DNA from: CADCTQ01 sp963844325
GTDB lineage: Bacteria > Bacteroidota > Bacteroidia > Cytophagales > 172606-1
Assembly: GCA_963844325.1 (NCBI GenBank)
Contig: CAWJNV010000002.1
Location: 434,001-498,000, forward strand
Direction of reading: 5' to 3'
DNA: 64,000 nucleotides
The notes under the pieces: model-generated
The model's database searches: none
Seen by the model: the letters and a program-made list of their open reading frames with translations, nothing else
What the model was told of the DNA's origin: nothing
Position numbers and translations under genes: made by a program
Part shown: positions 34,783 to 42,852 of the stretch, piece by piece
Position numbering within the stretch: position 1 is the stretch's first letter
How the letters are laid out: each line of letters starts with the position of its first letter

Positions 34783-34855
34783 TGAACACGGACAGATTCG
34801 AACTGCCATTCTCCACCGTCGCAGGGTGACGCTTTTCCATTTAAGCTACGTGTCC
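34783..34855 (-). tRNA. tRNA-Arg, anticodon GCG
   Basis: The cloverleaf on the minus strand has acceptor stem GGACACG/CGTGTTC with one G-U pair. The D-arm is GCTT...AAGC with GG and A20. The anticodon stem TCACC/GGTGG encloses CTGCGAC, giving anticodon GCG. The T-arm is GGCAG-TTCGAAT-CTGTC. No CCA is encoded; CGA follows the discriminator. It is 13 bp upstream of the TCG tRNA. GCG is a rare Arg anticodon in bacteria. Confidence 0.88.
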
Positions 34856-35372
34856 AAAGCGTAAAAAAAGGGTACCGGATGATAACATTTTCGAACTTTT
34901 TACAGAATGATTTGTCAGCAATTGAAGCATTTTGAGGAGATGAGTACAGCAATATGTAACACTACTGCCATATGGTATGGGATCGAGTATATTAATACAT
35001 TTAGGAGGAAACCACTCTGGTTAAAAAATCATTTGGCAACAGTTCGTTGAAATATGCCAAAGCTGTAGCGGATCCTGTGACCTTCACACTTTGTCTGCAT
35101 ATGGGCACTAGCCTTGATCAAAGAGAAATTTTGTCGAATTAATTTGAAAACCTGTACCCTTTTAATCATTTCTTTCATCGAAAAAGCCTTTGCCTAATGT
35201 TACCTTTCGGTCTACTACTATATCTACTTTTGGTATGAGAGCTATTGTCTCTTGCCATCAAGAGACCCTAAATTGCCCACTGCCTAAGCCCACCACACCT
35301 ATTCGAATCCGAATATAGCAATTGATTAATTAGCGCACATCGGGCAGACAATGAAGACAACTTACCAGACAA
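34856..35372. other. AT-rich intergenic region, no gene recognised
   Basis: About 520 bp of low G+C between the tRNA pair and the sensor kinase gene. A perfect 7-bp hairpin (gtctctt/aagagac) lies near 35250. A 36-codon ORF at 34940-35050 has an ATG but no recognisable product. The promoters of the tRNAs and of the kinase should lie here. Confidence 0.45.
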
Positions 35373-37586
35373 ATGCTTATTTCTAAACGAATACAATCTG
35401 TGCACCCCGGTGACTCTGCCGCCCGAATGGAGTGGACTTTCGACCCCAATGTGCTTCTGCAACTACAGCAAGCCTCTCGGTTACTCGCCTATATGGTGCT
35501 TACCGGTGCAACCCTCCAATTAGGGTATTGGATTCTGGAGGCCATGCGGACTTCGGTTACCGACGCTATAGTCGTGAAAGGTACTGTTGCCATAGGTCTA
35601 CTAGCAGCGGCTTTGAGTATTCTTTCGCCTTCCAATTTTATCAGCCGTACCCTTTCCAAGGGTGCCCTAGGCCTCTACTTGATAATGCTACTTCAATATT
35701 TCATTGAAATAAAACGGGGCGAAGGATTGCTCCCAGAAGGGACCTTGCACAGCCTATCGGGGGATCCCTCCCTAATTCCTGCTAGTACAATTGCCTGCCT
35801 GGTCCTTTTCAGTATCAGCCTGCATTTATTGCGTTCAAGGAAGCCCCATTACCTGGCTGGTCACCTGCTATCTCTGGGTATGTTTGTGTTTGTTTACGCC
35901 CTGTTGCTGGCCCACGTGCTGGACAGTGCCGCTACCTTTCAAGGCATTGCTTTGTACGCGATTATTCCTCTGCCTACGCTAGGCTGTTTCGCAAGTTTAT
36001 CCCTAGCTCTGCTGCTGTTGAATCCAGAGCAGGGGCTTACGCGGATTATCAGTGCCAACTACGCGGGCAGCCGCTACGCTCGGGAAGCTTTCCTAGCCAT
36101 TGCCCTGCTACCCCTGCTGATCGGCAGTTTGGTGGCGTTAGTTCTCAGAAACTTTGAATTACCTGCAGAAGCAGGGATTGTACTGTTTTTCTTTTTGTAC
36201 TTCCCCGTGTTTCTCACTCTGGCTTATCTTAATTATCAAAAAATCAACCATTACGACTACCAACGAGGGAAACTGCTGAGTGATAATGAACGGATCAACG
36301 AAGAGTTAAGGAGAGCCAATTTCCAGATGGCCGCCCTCAATGACGAACTAAGTGCTACGCTGCTTGAATACAACCAGGTGAATGAACAGTTGATTAAGGC
36401 GAACCGGGAGATCAACAATTTAATGGAAGAGCGGCTCAACCAAAGCGAACTTAAGTTCAAAGAACTCACGGAGAGTATCACCGAAACGTTCTTTGCCCTG
36501 GACAATCAGTTGAATTTTCTCTACTGGAACAAGGCCTGCGAGCAGCTAACGGGCAGGTCGGCGGCCGAAGTAATTGGCACTTCACTGTACAGCATGTTTC
36601 CCACCTTCCGAGGCGGTCGCACTGAAACGACTCTGCTGTCAGTCCTGGCCGGCCGGCAACCCGTGAACTACGAACACTTGGATAAAGCGACGGGCAAATA
36701 CTTTGAGGTGTGGGTGTTTCCCTCTAAAACCGGTCTTTCGGTGCTGCTCAAAGACATTACCGAAAAGAAAAAGAAAGAAAGCGAAGTACTTTGTTTAAAC
36801 GCTGAACTCAGCCGGCGCAACCAGGAGTTAGATGAGCGCAACACGGAACTGGATCAGCGTAACTTTGAACTAGATCAGATTGTTTACAAAATTTCTCATG
36901 ACATCCGCTCCCCCCTGGCGAGTGTACTAGGACTTCTGCAACTCATGCGCCTGGAAGGCATTACCGGCGGCGTGGAAGAGTATCTAAGCCGCATGCAAGA
37001 GCAAATCACCAAGTTGGACCGCTTCACTAAATCCATGCTTGACTTTGCTCGTATCACCCGTAGCGAGGTTCAGCAAGAGGCGGTAGATTTCGGCGTATTG
37101 CTGAATCAGTGCCTTTCGGAACTTGAGTACATGCCTCATTTCGCCCGGTTGTCCTTCCGCTTACAGGTAGAGGGTGGAACTTTGTCCAGCGATCTTTTCA
37201 GGCTAAGGATTATTTTTTCAAATTTGCTAGCAAACTCCGTGAAATACCAGCATTTAGAGCGGTCAGGGCCCTACCTGCACATTAAAATTACTGTACACGA
37301 GGATGAGGCGCTGCTCGTATTCGAGGACAACGGCATTGGGATAGACCAGCAATATGTGCCGAAGATATTCGATATGTTCTTCCGTGCCTCCGAGCAGTCT
37401 ACAGGCTCAGGCTTAGGTATGTACATCGTTAAGCAGACGGTTGAAAAACTAGGTGGCTGGGTAGACTTGGAAAGCGCATTGGGAGAAGGAACCAAAGTAA
37501 TTATACGCATTCCTAATAAGGTTAATAACCCAGCTTTATCCGACAAGTCTCGGCAGATACAAAACTACAGCCTAGCAGTTCAATAA
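35373..37586 (+). CDS. Membrane sensor histidine kinase with eight helices, coiled coil and PAS domain
   Basis: 737 residues. About eight transmembrane helices fill residues 25-290 (for example LAYMVLTGATLQLGYWILEA, HLLSLGMFVFVYALLLAHVL, GIVLFFFLYFPVFLTLAYLN). A coiled coil (about 295-360) leads to a PAS domain (about 362-465; SITETFFALDNQLNFLYWNK). A second heptad-like stretch precedes HisKA, where H509 lies in ISHDIRSP. The HATPase has NLLANSVKY, DNGIGID and GSGLGMYI. There is no receiver and no regulator gene beside it, so it is an orphan kinase. An alternative start is MEWTFDPN at 35427. Codon use is much less GC-rich than in genes to the left, consistent with separate acquisition. Confidence 0.9.
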   Translation: MLISKRIQSVHPGDSAARMEWTFDPNVLLQLQQASRLLAYMVLTGATLQLGYWILEAMRTSVTDAIVVKGTVAIGLLAAALSILSPSNFISRTLSKGALGLYLIMLLQYFIEIKRGEGLLPEGTLHSLSGDPSLIPASTIACLVLFSISLHLLRSRKPHYLAGHLLSLGMFVFVYALLLAHVLDSAATFQGIALYAIIPLPTLGCFASLSLALLLLNPEQGLTRIISANYAGSRYAREAFLAIALLPLLIGSLVALVLRNFELPAEAGIVLFFFLYFPVFLTLAYLNYQKINHYDYQRGKLLSDNERINEELRRANFQMAALNDELSATLLEYNQVNEQLIKANREINNLMEERLNQSELKFKELTESITETFFALDNQLNFLYWNKACEQLTGRSAAEVIGTSLYSMFPTFRGGRTETTLLSVLAGRQPVNYEHLDKATGKYFEVWVFPSKTGLSVLLKDITEKKKKESEVLCLNAELSRRNQELDERNTELDQRNFELDQIVYKISHDIRSPLASVLGLLQLMRLEGITGGVEEYLSRMQEQITKLDRFTKSMLDFARITRSEVQQEAVDFGVLLNQCLSELEYMPHFARLSFRLQVEGGTLSSDLFRLRIIFSNLLANSVKYQHLERSGPYLHIKITVHEDEALLVFEDNGIGIDQQYVPKIFDMFFRASEQSTGSGLGMYIVKQTVEKLGGWVDLESALGEGTKVIIRIPNKVNNPALSDKSRQIQNYSLAVQ

Positions 37587-38318
37587 GCTCTGTTGAAGTA
37601 TAATAAATTATTAACACTGCTGTAAGCAGTAGTGTATACTGAAGTATACCTGGTTTGCTGGACTGCAACCAGCGAGAAATAAGATGGGTTGTCCTCTCAC
37701 TGATTTTGTACTTTTACCTTATCCTGCAATTATACTTTTGCAGGGGTGGTTTTAGGGTCATAACTTGTCTAAGTTAAACAAGAAAGCTGTCTCGCTTTTT
37801 TAGGCCACCTCAGGCTTAGTTGGCTTACTGCCGCAACATAACGTGTCAGCCTCTACGTCCTAGGCGTAGCATATACCGTTTGATAACCGTAGTAACGTGT
37901 AGACGCCGCAGGACTTCAACAGCTTTTTGCGAAAGGTCTCTCCACATTTTGAGCAGCAACACAATGTTGAACACCATTACGGCTACCTTGCCGGCAACCC
38001 AGAGTAGGATACGTACATATTGCAGGAAGTCGGGTTTACCATTGGGTATAGTAGTTGAGCTTCTTCCTGCTGGTAACCGGTGTTACCGCGGCTCGTCCTG
38101 TCGGCTTCTCTGCTGAACGATGCTGCTTTTCCGGGCGAAAGTGAGATTGGTCAGTACATCTGCGAATCTACGCTTAGGGCATTGCTCATTTATGCAGTGA
38201 ATCGTCTAATATCAAATTGAAGACTGGTTGGCAGTTCTCCCGTTGTTAAATCTTTCTCCTTTCACCAGTATTCGGTACTCTTCAGGTAGGGCATAAGCCG
38301 GTCACCGTCGTCATCCGA
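37587..38318. other. Intergenic region holding a possible decayed ORF
   Basis: About 730 bp of low G+C between the kinase gene (plus) and the sigma gene (minus). Near the left end, gtatac-tgaa-gtatac and a small hairpin (actgct-gta-agcagt) follow the kinase stop. The right half contains the open minus-strand frame described separately. The plus-strand ORF at 37820-38116 has no protein-like character. Confidence 0.4.
37846..38205 (-). pseudogene. Possible degenerate ORF, unidentified
   Basis: The minus strand has one frame of 120 codons interrupted by a single TAA at 38083-38085. The segment before it reads INEQCPKRRFADVLTNLTFA. The segment after it includes KPDFLQYVRILLWVAGKVAV and continues as MVFNIVLLLKMWRDLSQKAV to a TGA at 37846. 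The hydrophobic and charged pattern looks protein-like, unlike the other frames here, but no start codon is evident and the family was not recognised. It may be the remnant of a mobile-element or regulatory gene. Confidence 0.25.
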
Positions 38319-38912
38319 TCAAGATTGCCGCAAAAGTAGCAACAAAGAGCCTAAAAGCATATTTTTTCTCAACAACTTAATCGCCTGGTAAACCAAACTG
38401 CGGGCGGCCTGGTAATTGATTGCCAACGTATCGCACAATTCCTCGTAATCCAGTCCGCCATAAAATTTCAAGTAAATGGCCTCCCGCTGCCTAGCGGAAA
38501 GTTTCTGCAGGGATTCATCCAGCTTTCTTTGCAGAGCAAGGCCATCCTGATGGTTAATCAGCGCATCCTGGAAGGACGACTCGATCAATTGCTCATGAAC
38601 GAGGTTCTCATTTGCTTCCGTTGACTGATTACTGTACCGACTCGCTTTCTGTAAGTGCCGGTACAATTTAAACCGTAGGGATTTGAACAAATACGCCTTC
38701 ACTGACCGCACTTCGATCACCAGGGATCGTCCGGTCCAGAGTTCTAGAAACAATTCCTGAATGCAATCATCGACTGAGTCGGCATCTACGCCCATTCTGA
38801 TCCCGTACCGGTGCAGCAATTTAAAATACCGGTCAAACAACTCCCCCCAAGCCGATTGATCACCTTGACGGCAGGCATTCCAAAGGTCAGCATCGGGCCT
38901 GGATTGCATCAT
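38319..38912 (-). CDS. ECF-type RNA polymerase sigma-70 factor
   Basis: 197 residues. Region 2 contains VDDCIQELFLELWTGRSLVI and region 4 the HTH EELCDTLAINYQAARSLVYQ. Between them, a longer linker (QLIESSFQDALINHQDGLAL) is typical of Bacteroidota ECF factors partnered with FecR and SusC. The C-terminus ends in a hydrophobic run (LLGSLLLLLRQS). It is divergent from the lipoprotein gene that opens the 39-54 kb surface-protein block. No anti-sigma gene is adjacent; the nearest FecR gene is at 54917, 16 kb away. Confidence 0.9.
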   Translation of the reverse strand: MMQSRPDADLWNACRQGDQSAWGELFDRYFKLLHRYGIRMGVDADSVDDCIQELFLELWTGRSLVIEVRSVKAYLFKSLRFKLYRHLQKASRYSNQSTEANENLVHEQLIESSFQDALINHQDGLALQRKLDESLQKLSARQREAIYLKFYGGLDYEELCDTLAINYQAARSLVYQAIKLLRKNMLLGSLLLLLRQS

Positions 38913-39036
38913 AAAACAATAATAAAAAAAATATGCAAATAAATGCTACAAAAATGCAAGCCCTGTCACTTAGCAATAGATCCCTCCCGCGGTGGGTTGC
39001 CGTGGGTAATTCCATCCATCCAAACAAACGTATTGT

Positions 39037-40185
39037 ATGCGCAAACACTCCTTACCCCGCTTATTCCTGGGGCTGGCCATCTCGGCTTTGTTGGTAGTCG
39101 GTTGTAAAGAAAAAGCCGACCCGGTTTTTGATGCTCCCACCATTACCATTTCACCTTCCGAGGTCAAGGCCGGCGCCGGCGCAGTCGTCCCCCTCACAAT
39201 CACCGTTGCTTCAGGAGCTGCGCTGAAGTCAGTCACCCTTGATGGGGTAGCTGCTCCTGTCAAAGAATACGCCGCCGGCAGCAACACCAAAAGTGACGTA
39301 ATTACCTACCAGTACACGGTGCCTTCGGCCAGTACCACGCTTAATTTCAAGGTGACCGACGCCCAGAACGTACCTAAGATGACATCAGCCACTCCCGTAC
39401 TGGTATCGCCCGGGCTGCCCGTCGTCAGCATGATTGCCAGCGGAGACGGCGCGGCCATTAAAAAAGACAGCTTGAATCATTTTGATACGTATGGATACAA
39501 ACGCGGCATGAATTGGCTCACGGTGGGCGGCACTTTCCCGTTGGCCGATTCAATCATCTTCTCGGCCCGCGGCAACAAAGGCGTGTGGACGTTCAATGCT
39601 CCCGCCCCGGCGGCGGCAGGCGGCATTGGTGGCGGCAACGCCTTGAAGGTAAACCGGTCAAACACCTCTGATTGGGGCGGCTACCTGATCATGGTGCTTG
39701 AGCAATGGTCTACGCGCCCGGCCGCCTCCACGGATTTTACCGCCGGGAAAATGTTCAAAAAAGAAGAAATGGACGCCATTAAAACTGGCGACCGGGTCTT
39801 TGCCGTGGATGTATTCTTTGAAAACACGGACCTGAACCATCCTTGGGCCACCATTAAAAACTCGACCGGGCAAGCGGGTGGCCCTAAAACCACCGAGGGA
39901 ATGAAATTCCAAGCAGTGTTTACCAATAAGGGCAAGTTCGCCTCCACTGGCGAAAAAGAAATTTTCCTGGTTAAGGAATCCTACCTAACGGAGCCCAACA
40001 AGTGGCAGACCCTGTACTTCCGCAACGACGATACCAACGAAACCACTAAGGCAACCAACCCAAAGGTGCTGACCGTTCCAAGTGACAAAGTGGACCGCAT
40101 CCTACTGGTACCCAACTTCGGCTACCCCGACGCCGACAACAGTCCTTTTTACTTCAAGAACTTCCGTATCGTGCCCAAGCCCTAA
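39037..40185 (+). CDS. Surface lipoprotein with Ig-like and jelly-roll-type regions
   Basis: 382 residues with lipobox VVGC (Cys23). Residues about 30-125 look like an Ig-type or PKD-like module (ITISPSEVKAGAGAVVPLTI). Residues about 140-380 form a larger beta-rich domain (FENTDLNHPWATIKNSTGQA, TEPNKWQTLYFRNDDTNETT) ending in PFYFKNFRIVPKP, as in carbohydrate-binding jelly rolls. By position it could act like a SusE/SusF-type glycan-binding lipoprotein, although no SusE motif is recognised. It is the first gene after the divergent sigma gene and precedes a beta-helix protein by 93 bp. Confidence 0.7.
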   Translation: MRKHSLPRLFLGLAISALLVVGCKEKADPVFDAPTITISPSEVKAGAGAVVPLTITVASGAALKSVTLDGVAAPVKEYAAGSNTKSDVITYQYTVPSASTTLNFKVTDAQNVPKMTSATPVLVSPGLPVVSMIASGDGAAIKKDSLNHFDTYGYKRGMNWLTVGGTFPLADSIIFSARGNKGVWTFNAPAPAAAGGIGGGNALKVNRSNTSDWGGYLIMVLEQWSTRPAASTDFTAGKMFKKEEMDAIKTGDRVFAVDVFFENTDLNHPWATIKNSTGQAGGPKTTEGMKFQAVFTNKGKFASTGEKEIFLVKESYLTEPNKWQTLYFRNDDTNETTKATNPKVLTVPSDKVDRILLVPNFGYPDADNSPFYFKNFRIVPKP

Positions 40186-40278
40186 CGGCTCAGGCGCAGC
40201 CGGACTACGGGCATGCCATGCCTGACTGGTATGGCATGTTCTCTTCCTCAGTTTGCGAAAGTGCCCTATCCCTCCTGT

Positions 40279-42783
40279 ATGCAATACACCTTTACCCGTA
40301 CCTTATTGGTCATCCTGTTGCTGCTGGCCTGGCAGCCAGCCGCGGCTCGAATCCTATATGTCCGTACAGACGGGGCTGACGAGGCAGCCCGTAACGGACT
40401 CACCGCATCCTCCGCCTGGAAAACCGTAGCGTACGCCAGCGGACGCGCTATTGGGCGCGGCGACACCATCCGCGTCGGAACGGGTTTGTTCGCCGAAACC
40501 CAGCGTGTGCTGCTGGCCCCCGGCGTAAGCCTGATCGGTGAAGGACCCGCCCTGACCCTCATCACCACCAACCGCGACGACGTGGTAATCGAGATGGAAT
40601 CGAAAGTACCTACCAAAGAACTGGGCAAACAAACCGTGCAGTCGCTGACCATCGACGGCCGGGAACGGCACATGACGGGCATTCACGCCACCCGTCGTGA
40701 TTCGCTCTCGTTCACCGACTTGGTTTTCAAGGATTGCCGTGCCGGTGCCCTCTCCGTGTACGGCCTCTGGGAAGACGGCATTGAGACCAACCCGCCTTCG
40801 TTTTATATCCGTGGCATCCGTATTACTCGCGTAACCATTACCAACTGCGGCCAGACCGAACCGTACGGCGGCGGGGCTGCCATCTTCATCGGCTCCATTG
40901 ACGGGGCCGAACTTTCTGACATCCGAATCGTGAACCAACCGGGTATTTCGGAAGCCCACGGCATCAAGTTCGTCGCCGGTTGGCTGCGCAACGTGTACAT
41001 CCACCACTGCGACATTACCGTGCCGGTCATTACCAGCGGTCCGTGGCCCGGCCAGGCGTTTCCCCTTGAGTTTTTTCACCTGGCGGGGGGCAACCGCGTC
41101 CACGACGTGAGGGGCACCGGCTCACTATCTTTTGTAGGCGGTTACAAAGGCAACAGCACCTACAGCATCGAAGTGTACAACAACCGGCTCACGGAGAACG
41201 GGGGCGTCGAACTGGCCCTCAGTGATGCAAATGTCCACCACAATGTATTCGAGAGCGGCATCATGAGTTGGGGCACGGGCAACTCGTTCGACAACCCCAC
41301 CCTGGACAACAACCTGATTCACCACAATACATTCCTCAACGGCAACGCTTCCGACACCGACGTGGGCGTGCTGCAAAATAAGCAAGGCACAGGCCTGCGC
41401 GTGTACAACAACACCTTTGTGAATGTGGCCGAGCCGGTGCGTATCCTGTCGTCGGCAGGGGGGGCAATCACCCATTTCCGGGTCCACAACAACCTGGCCC
41501 TCAACAATACCCATTTGTTGGGCGGCACCCACACGGCCAGCGCAGGCGCGGTGGTTTCGCATAATTTCTCCGACCGGTCCGTGTCCGTTACCGATCCAGC
41601 CTCGCCCATAACCGCCCGTGACAACCGTACCGGCAATCCTGGGTTGACGCTTTCGGGCCAGAAACCGCATCCATATTACGCCCCATCCGACGCAGCCAGC
41701 CCGCTGGTGAACGCCGGGCTGAATCTGGGGCTAGCGTACCTGGGCGTGATGCCCGATATCGGGGCGTACGAGTTCAGCCAGCCCATGCAGGCGATCCGTT
41801 CGTTTGCGCCGGCGTTTGCCACACCGGGCAGCCGCATCAGCCTGACGGGGAACGGGTTTTCCGGCGTGACGGGGGTGCAATTCAATGGCGTTCCCGCCCT
41901 TTTTACCCCGCAAAACGACAATACCATTACGGCTACCGTTCCCCCTGGTGCAGCCCCCGGCCCCCTTTCGGTCACTTCGGCAGCCGGTACCAGCTATAGC
42001 GCCTTGCCGTTTTCGTATCCTTACCCCATCGTTACGGCTGTTCAGCCCGCCCAGGCGGAAATTGGCGTGAGCATCACGTTACGCGGAAAATTCTTTACCG
42101 GGCTCACCAGCGTGCGGTTCAACGGCGTCCCGGCCCTCACCTTCACCGTACCCAACGACAGCACGGCCACAGTCGTGATTCCGGCGGGAGCCACGTCTGG
42201 CCGGCTGGAGCTAACCAACGCGGCGGGTACCTCACCGGAAAACTACTTGTACCGGGTATTGCTCGCGCCCATCATCACCGGCATGGACCCCACCGACGGG
42301 CCGCCCATTTCGGTGGTCACGCTGGCGGGCCGGTACTTCACGGGTACCACTGCCGTGCGTTTCGGTGAACTGGAGGCCGCCTCTTTCCTGGTGGATAATG
42401 ACAGCACCCTGCGGGCTTCGGTACCGCACGGGGTGCGCCGGGCAAAAATTGCCGTACAGAACCCGGCGGGTACCGGCTACAGCCCCCGCGAATTTGGTCC
42501 GGACGAACCCACCGCTACCGAACCGTCACCGGCGCACAACCCGCCGGAGGCCTTTCCCAACCCTGCCAGCAACTGGGTGCAGCTTTCGGGCGCAACGCTG
42601 ACGGCCGGCGCGTGGACCGTTACCGTGCTAGACCTGCTGGGCCACGACTTAACGGGCTTGCTGTCAGCCATTCCCACCACCCGCCTTACCCTCGACGTGT
42701 CACGGCTGCCGCCCGGATGCTACGTGTTGCGTTTCGACACCGCGGCGCAAGTCTTCACCCGGCGACTGATCATAGCCCGCTAA
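40279..42783 (+). CDS. Right-handed beta-helix protein with IPT repeats and T9SS sorting domain
   Basis: 834 residues from the ATG at 40279 (MQYTFTRTLLVILLLLAWQP); an upstream ATG at 40213 is rejected. The beta-helix (about 25-510) has a DUF1565-type entry (LYVRTDGADEAARNGLTASS) and many NN-containing turns (EVYNNRLTENGGVELALSDA). It closes with a choice-of-anchor-Q-like end (PHPYYAPSDAASPLVNAG, GAYEFS). Three IPT/TIG domains follow (about 515-750), then a T9SS domain from AFPNPASNWVQLSG. Beta-helices of this size include pectate and chondroitin lyases, but no catalytic residues can be assigned. It is probably surface-displayed and involved in glycan binding or cleavage. The SusC gene is next. 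Confidence 0.85.
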   Translation: MQYTFTRTLLVILLLLAWQPAAARILYVRTDGADEAARNGLTASSAWKTVAYASGRAIGRGDTIRVGTGLFAETQRVLLAPGVSLIGEGPALTLITTNRDDVVIEMESKVPTKELGKQTVQSLTIDGRERHMTGIHATRRDSLSFTDLVFKDCRAGALSVYGLWEDGIETNPPSFYIRGIRITRVTITNCGQTEPYGGGAAIFIGSIDGAELSDIRIVNQPGISEAHGIKFVAGWLRNVYIHHCDITVPVITSGPWPGQAFPLEFFHLAGGNRVHDVRGTGSLSFVGGYKGNSTYSIEVYNNRLTENGGVELALSDANVHHNVFESGIMSWGTGNSFDNPTLDNNLIHHNTFLNGNASDTDVGVLQNKQGTGLRVYNNTFVNVAEPVRILSSAGGAITHFRVHNNLALNNTHLLGGTHTASAGAVVSHNFSDRSVSVTDPASPITARDNRTGNPGLTLSGQKPHPYYAPSDAASPLVNAGLNLGLAYLGVMPDIGAYEFSQPMQAIRSFAPAFATPGSRISLTGNGFSGVTGVQFNGVPALFTPQNDNTITATVPPGAAPGPLSVTSAAGTSYSALPFSYPYPIVTAVQPAQAEIGVSITLRGKFFTGLTSVRFNGVPALTFTVPNDSTATVVIPAGATSGRLELTNAAGTSPENYLYRVLLAPIITGMDPTDGPPISVVTLAGRYFTGTTAVRFGELEAASFLVDNDSTLRASVPHGVRRAKIAVQNPAGTGYSPREFGPDEPTATEPSPAHNPPEAFPNPASNWVQLSGATLTAGAWTVTVLDLLGHDLTGLLSAIPTTRLTLDVSRLPPGCYVLRFDTAAQVFTRRLIIAR

Positions 42784-42852
42784 ACCGAGCCACCAGCCCT
42801 CCAAATCCTTTCCGGCATGTATAAAAATCTTCATTCTAATTCTACTGCGTTC

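Noticed and set aside
34431..34829. ORFs across the tRNA region
   Set aside because: They overlap two complete tRNA cloverleaves on the other strand and lack protein-like sequence.
34783..34855. Reading this tRNA as tRNA-Ala (TGC)
   Set aside because: That would need the anticodon stem shifted by one base, which breaks pairing. The TCACC/GGTGG stem fixes the anticodon as GCG.
34690..34860. An attachment site for an integrated element at the tRNA genes
   Set aside because: No direct repeat of a tRNA 3' end was seen elsewhere in the window, and no integrase gene was recognised.
34940..35050. A 36-codon ORF starting MSTAICNTTAIWYG
   Set aside because: It is too short, unrecognised and without supporting context; it could be chance in AT-rich DNA.
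37820..38116. Plus-strand ORF of 98 codons
   Set aside because: Its composition is not protein-like; the opposite strand frame is more convincing as a decayed gene.
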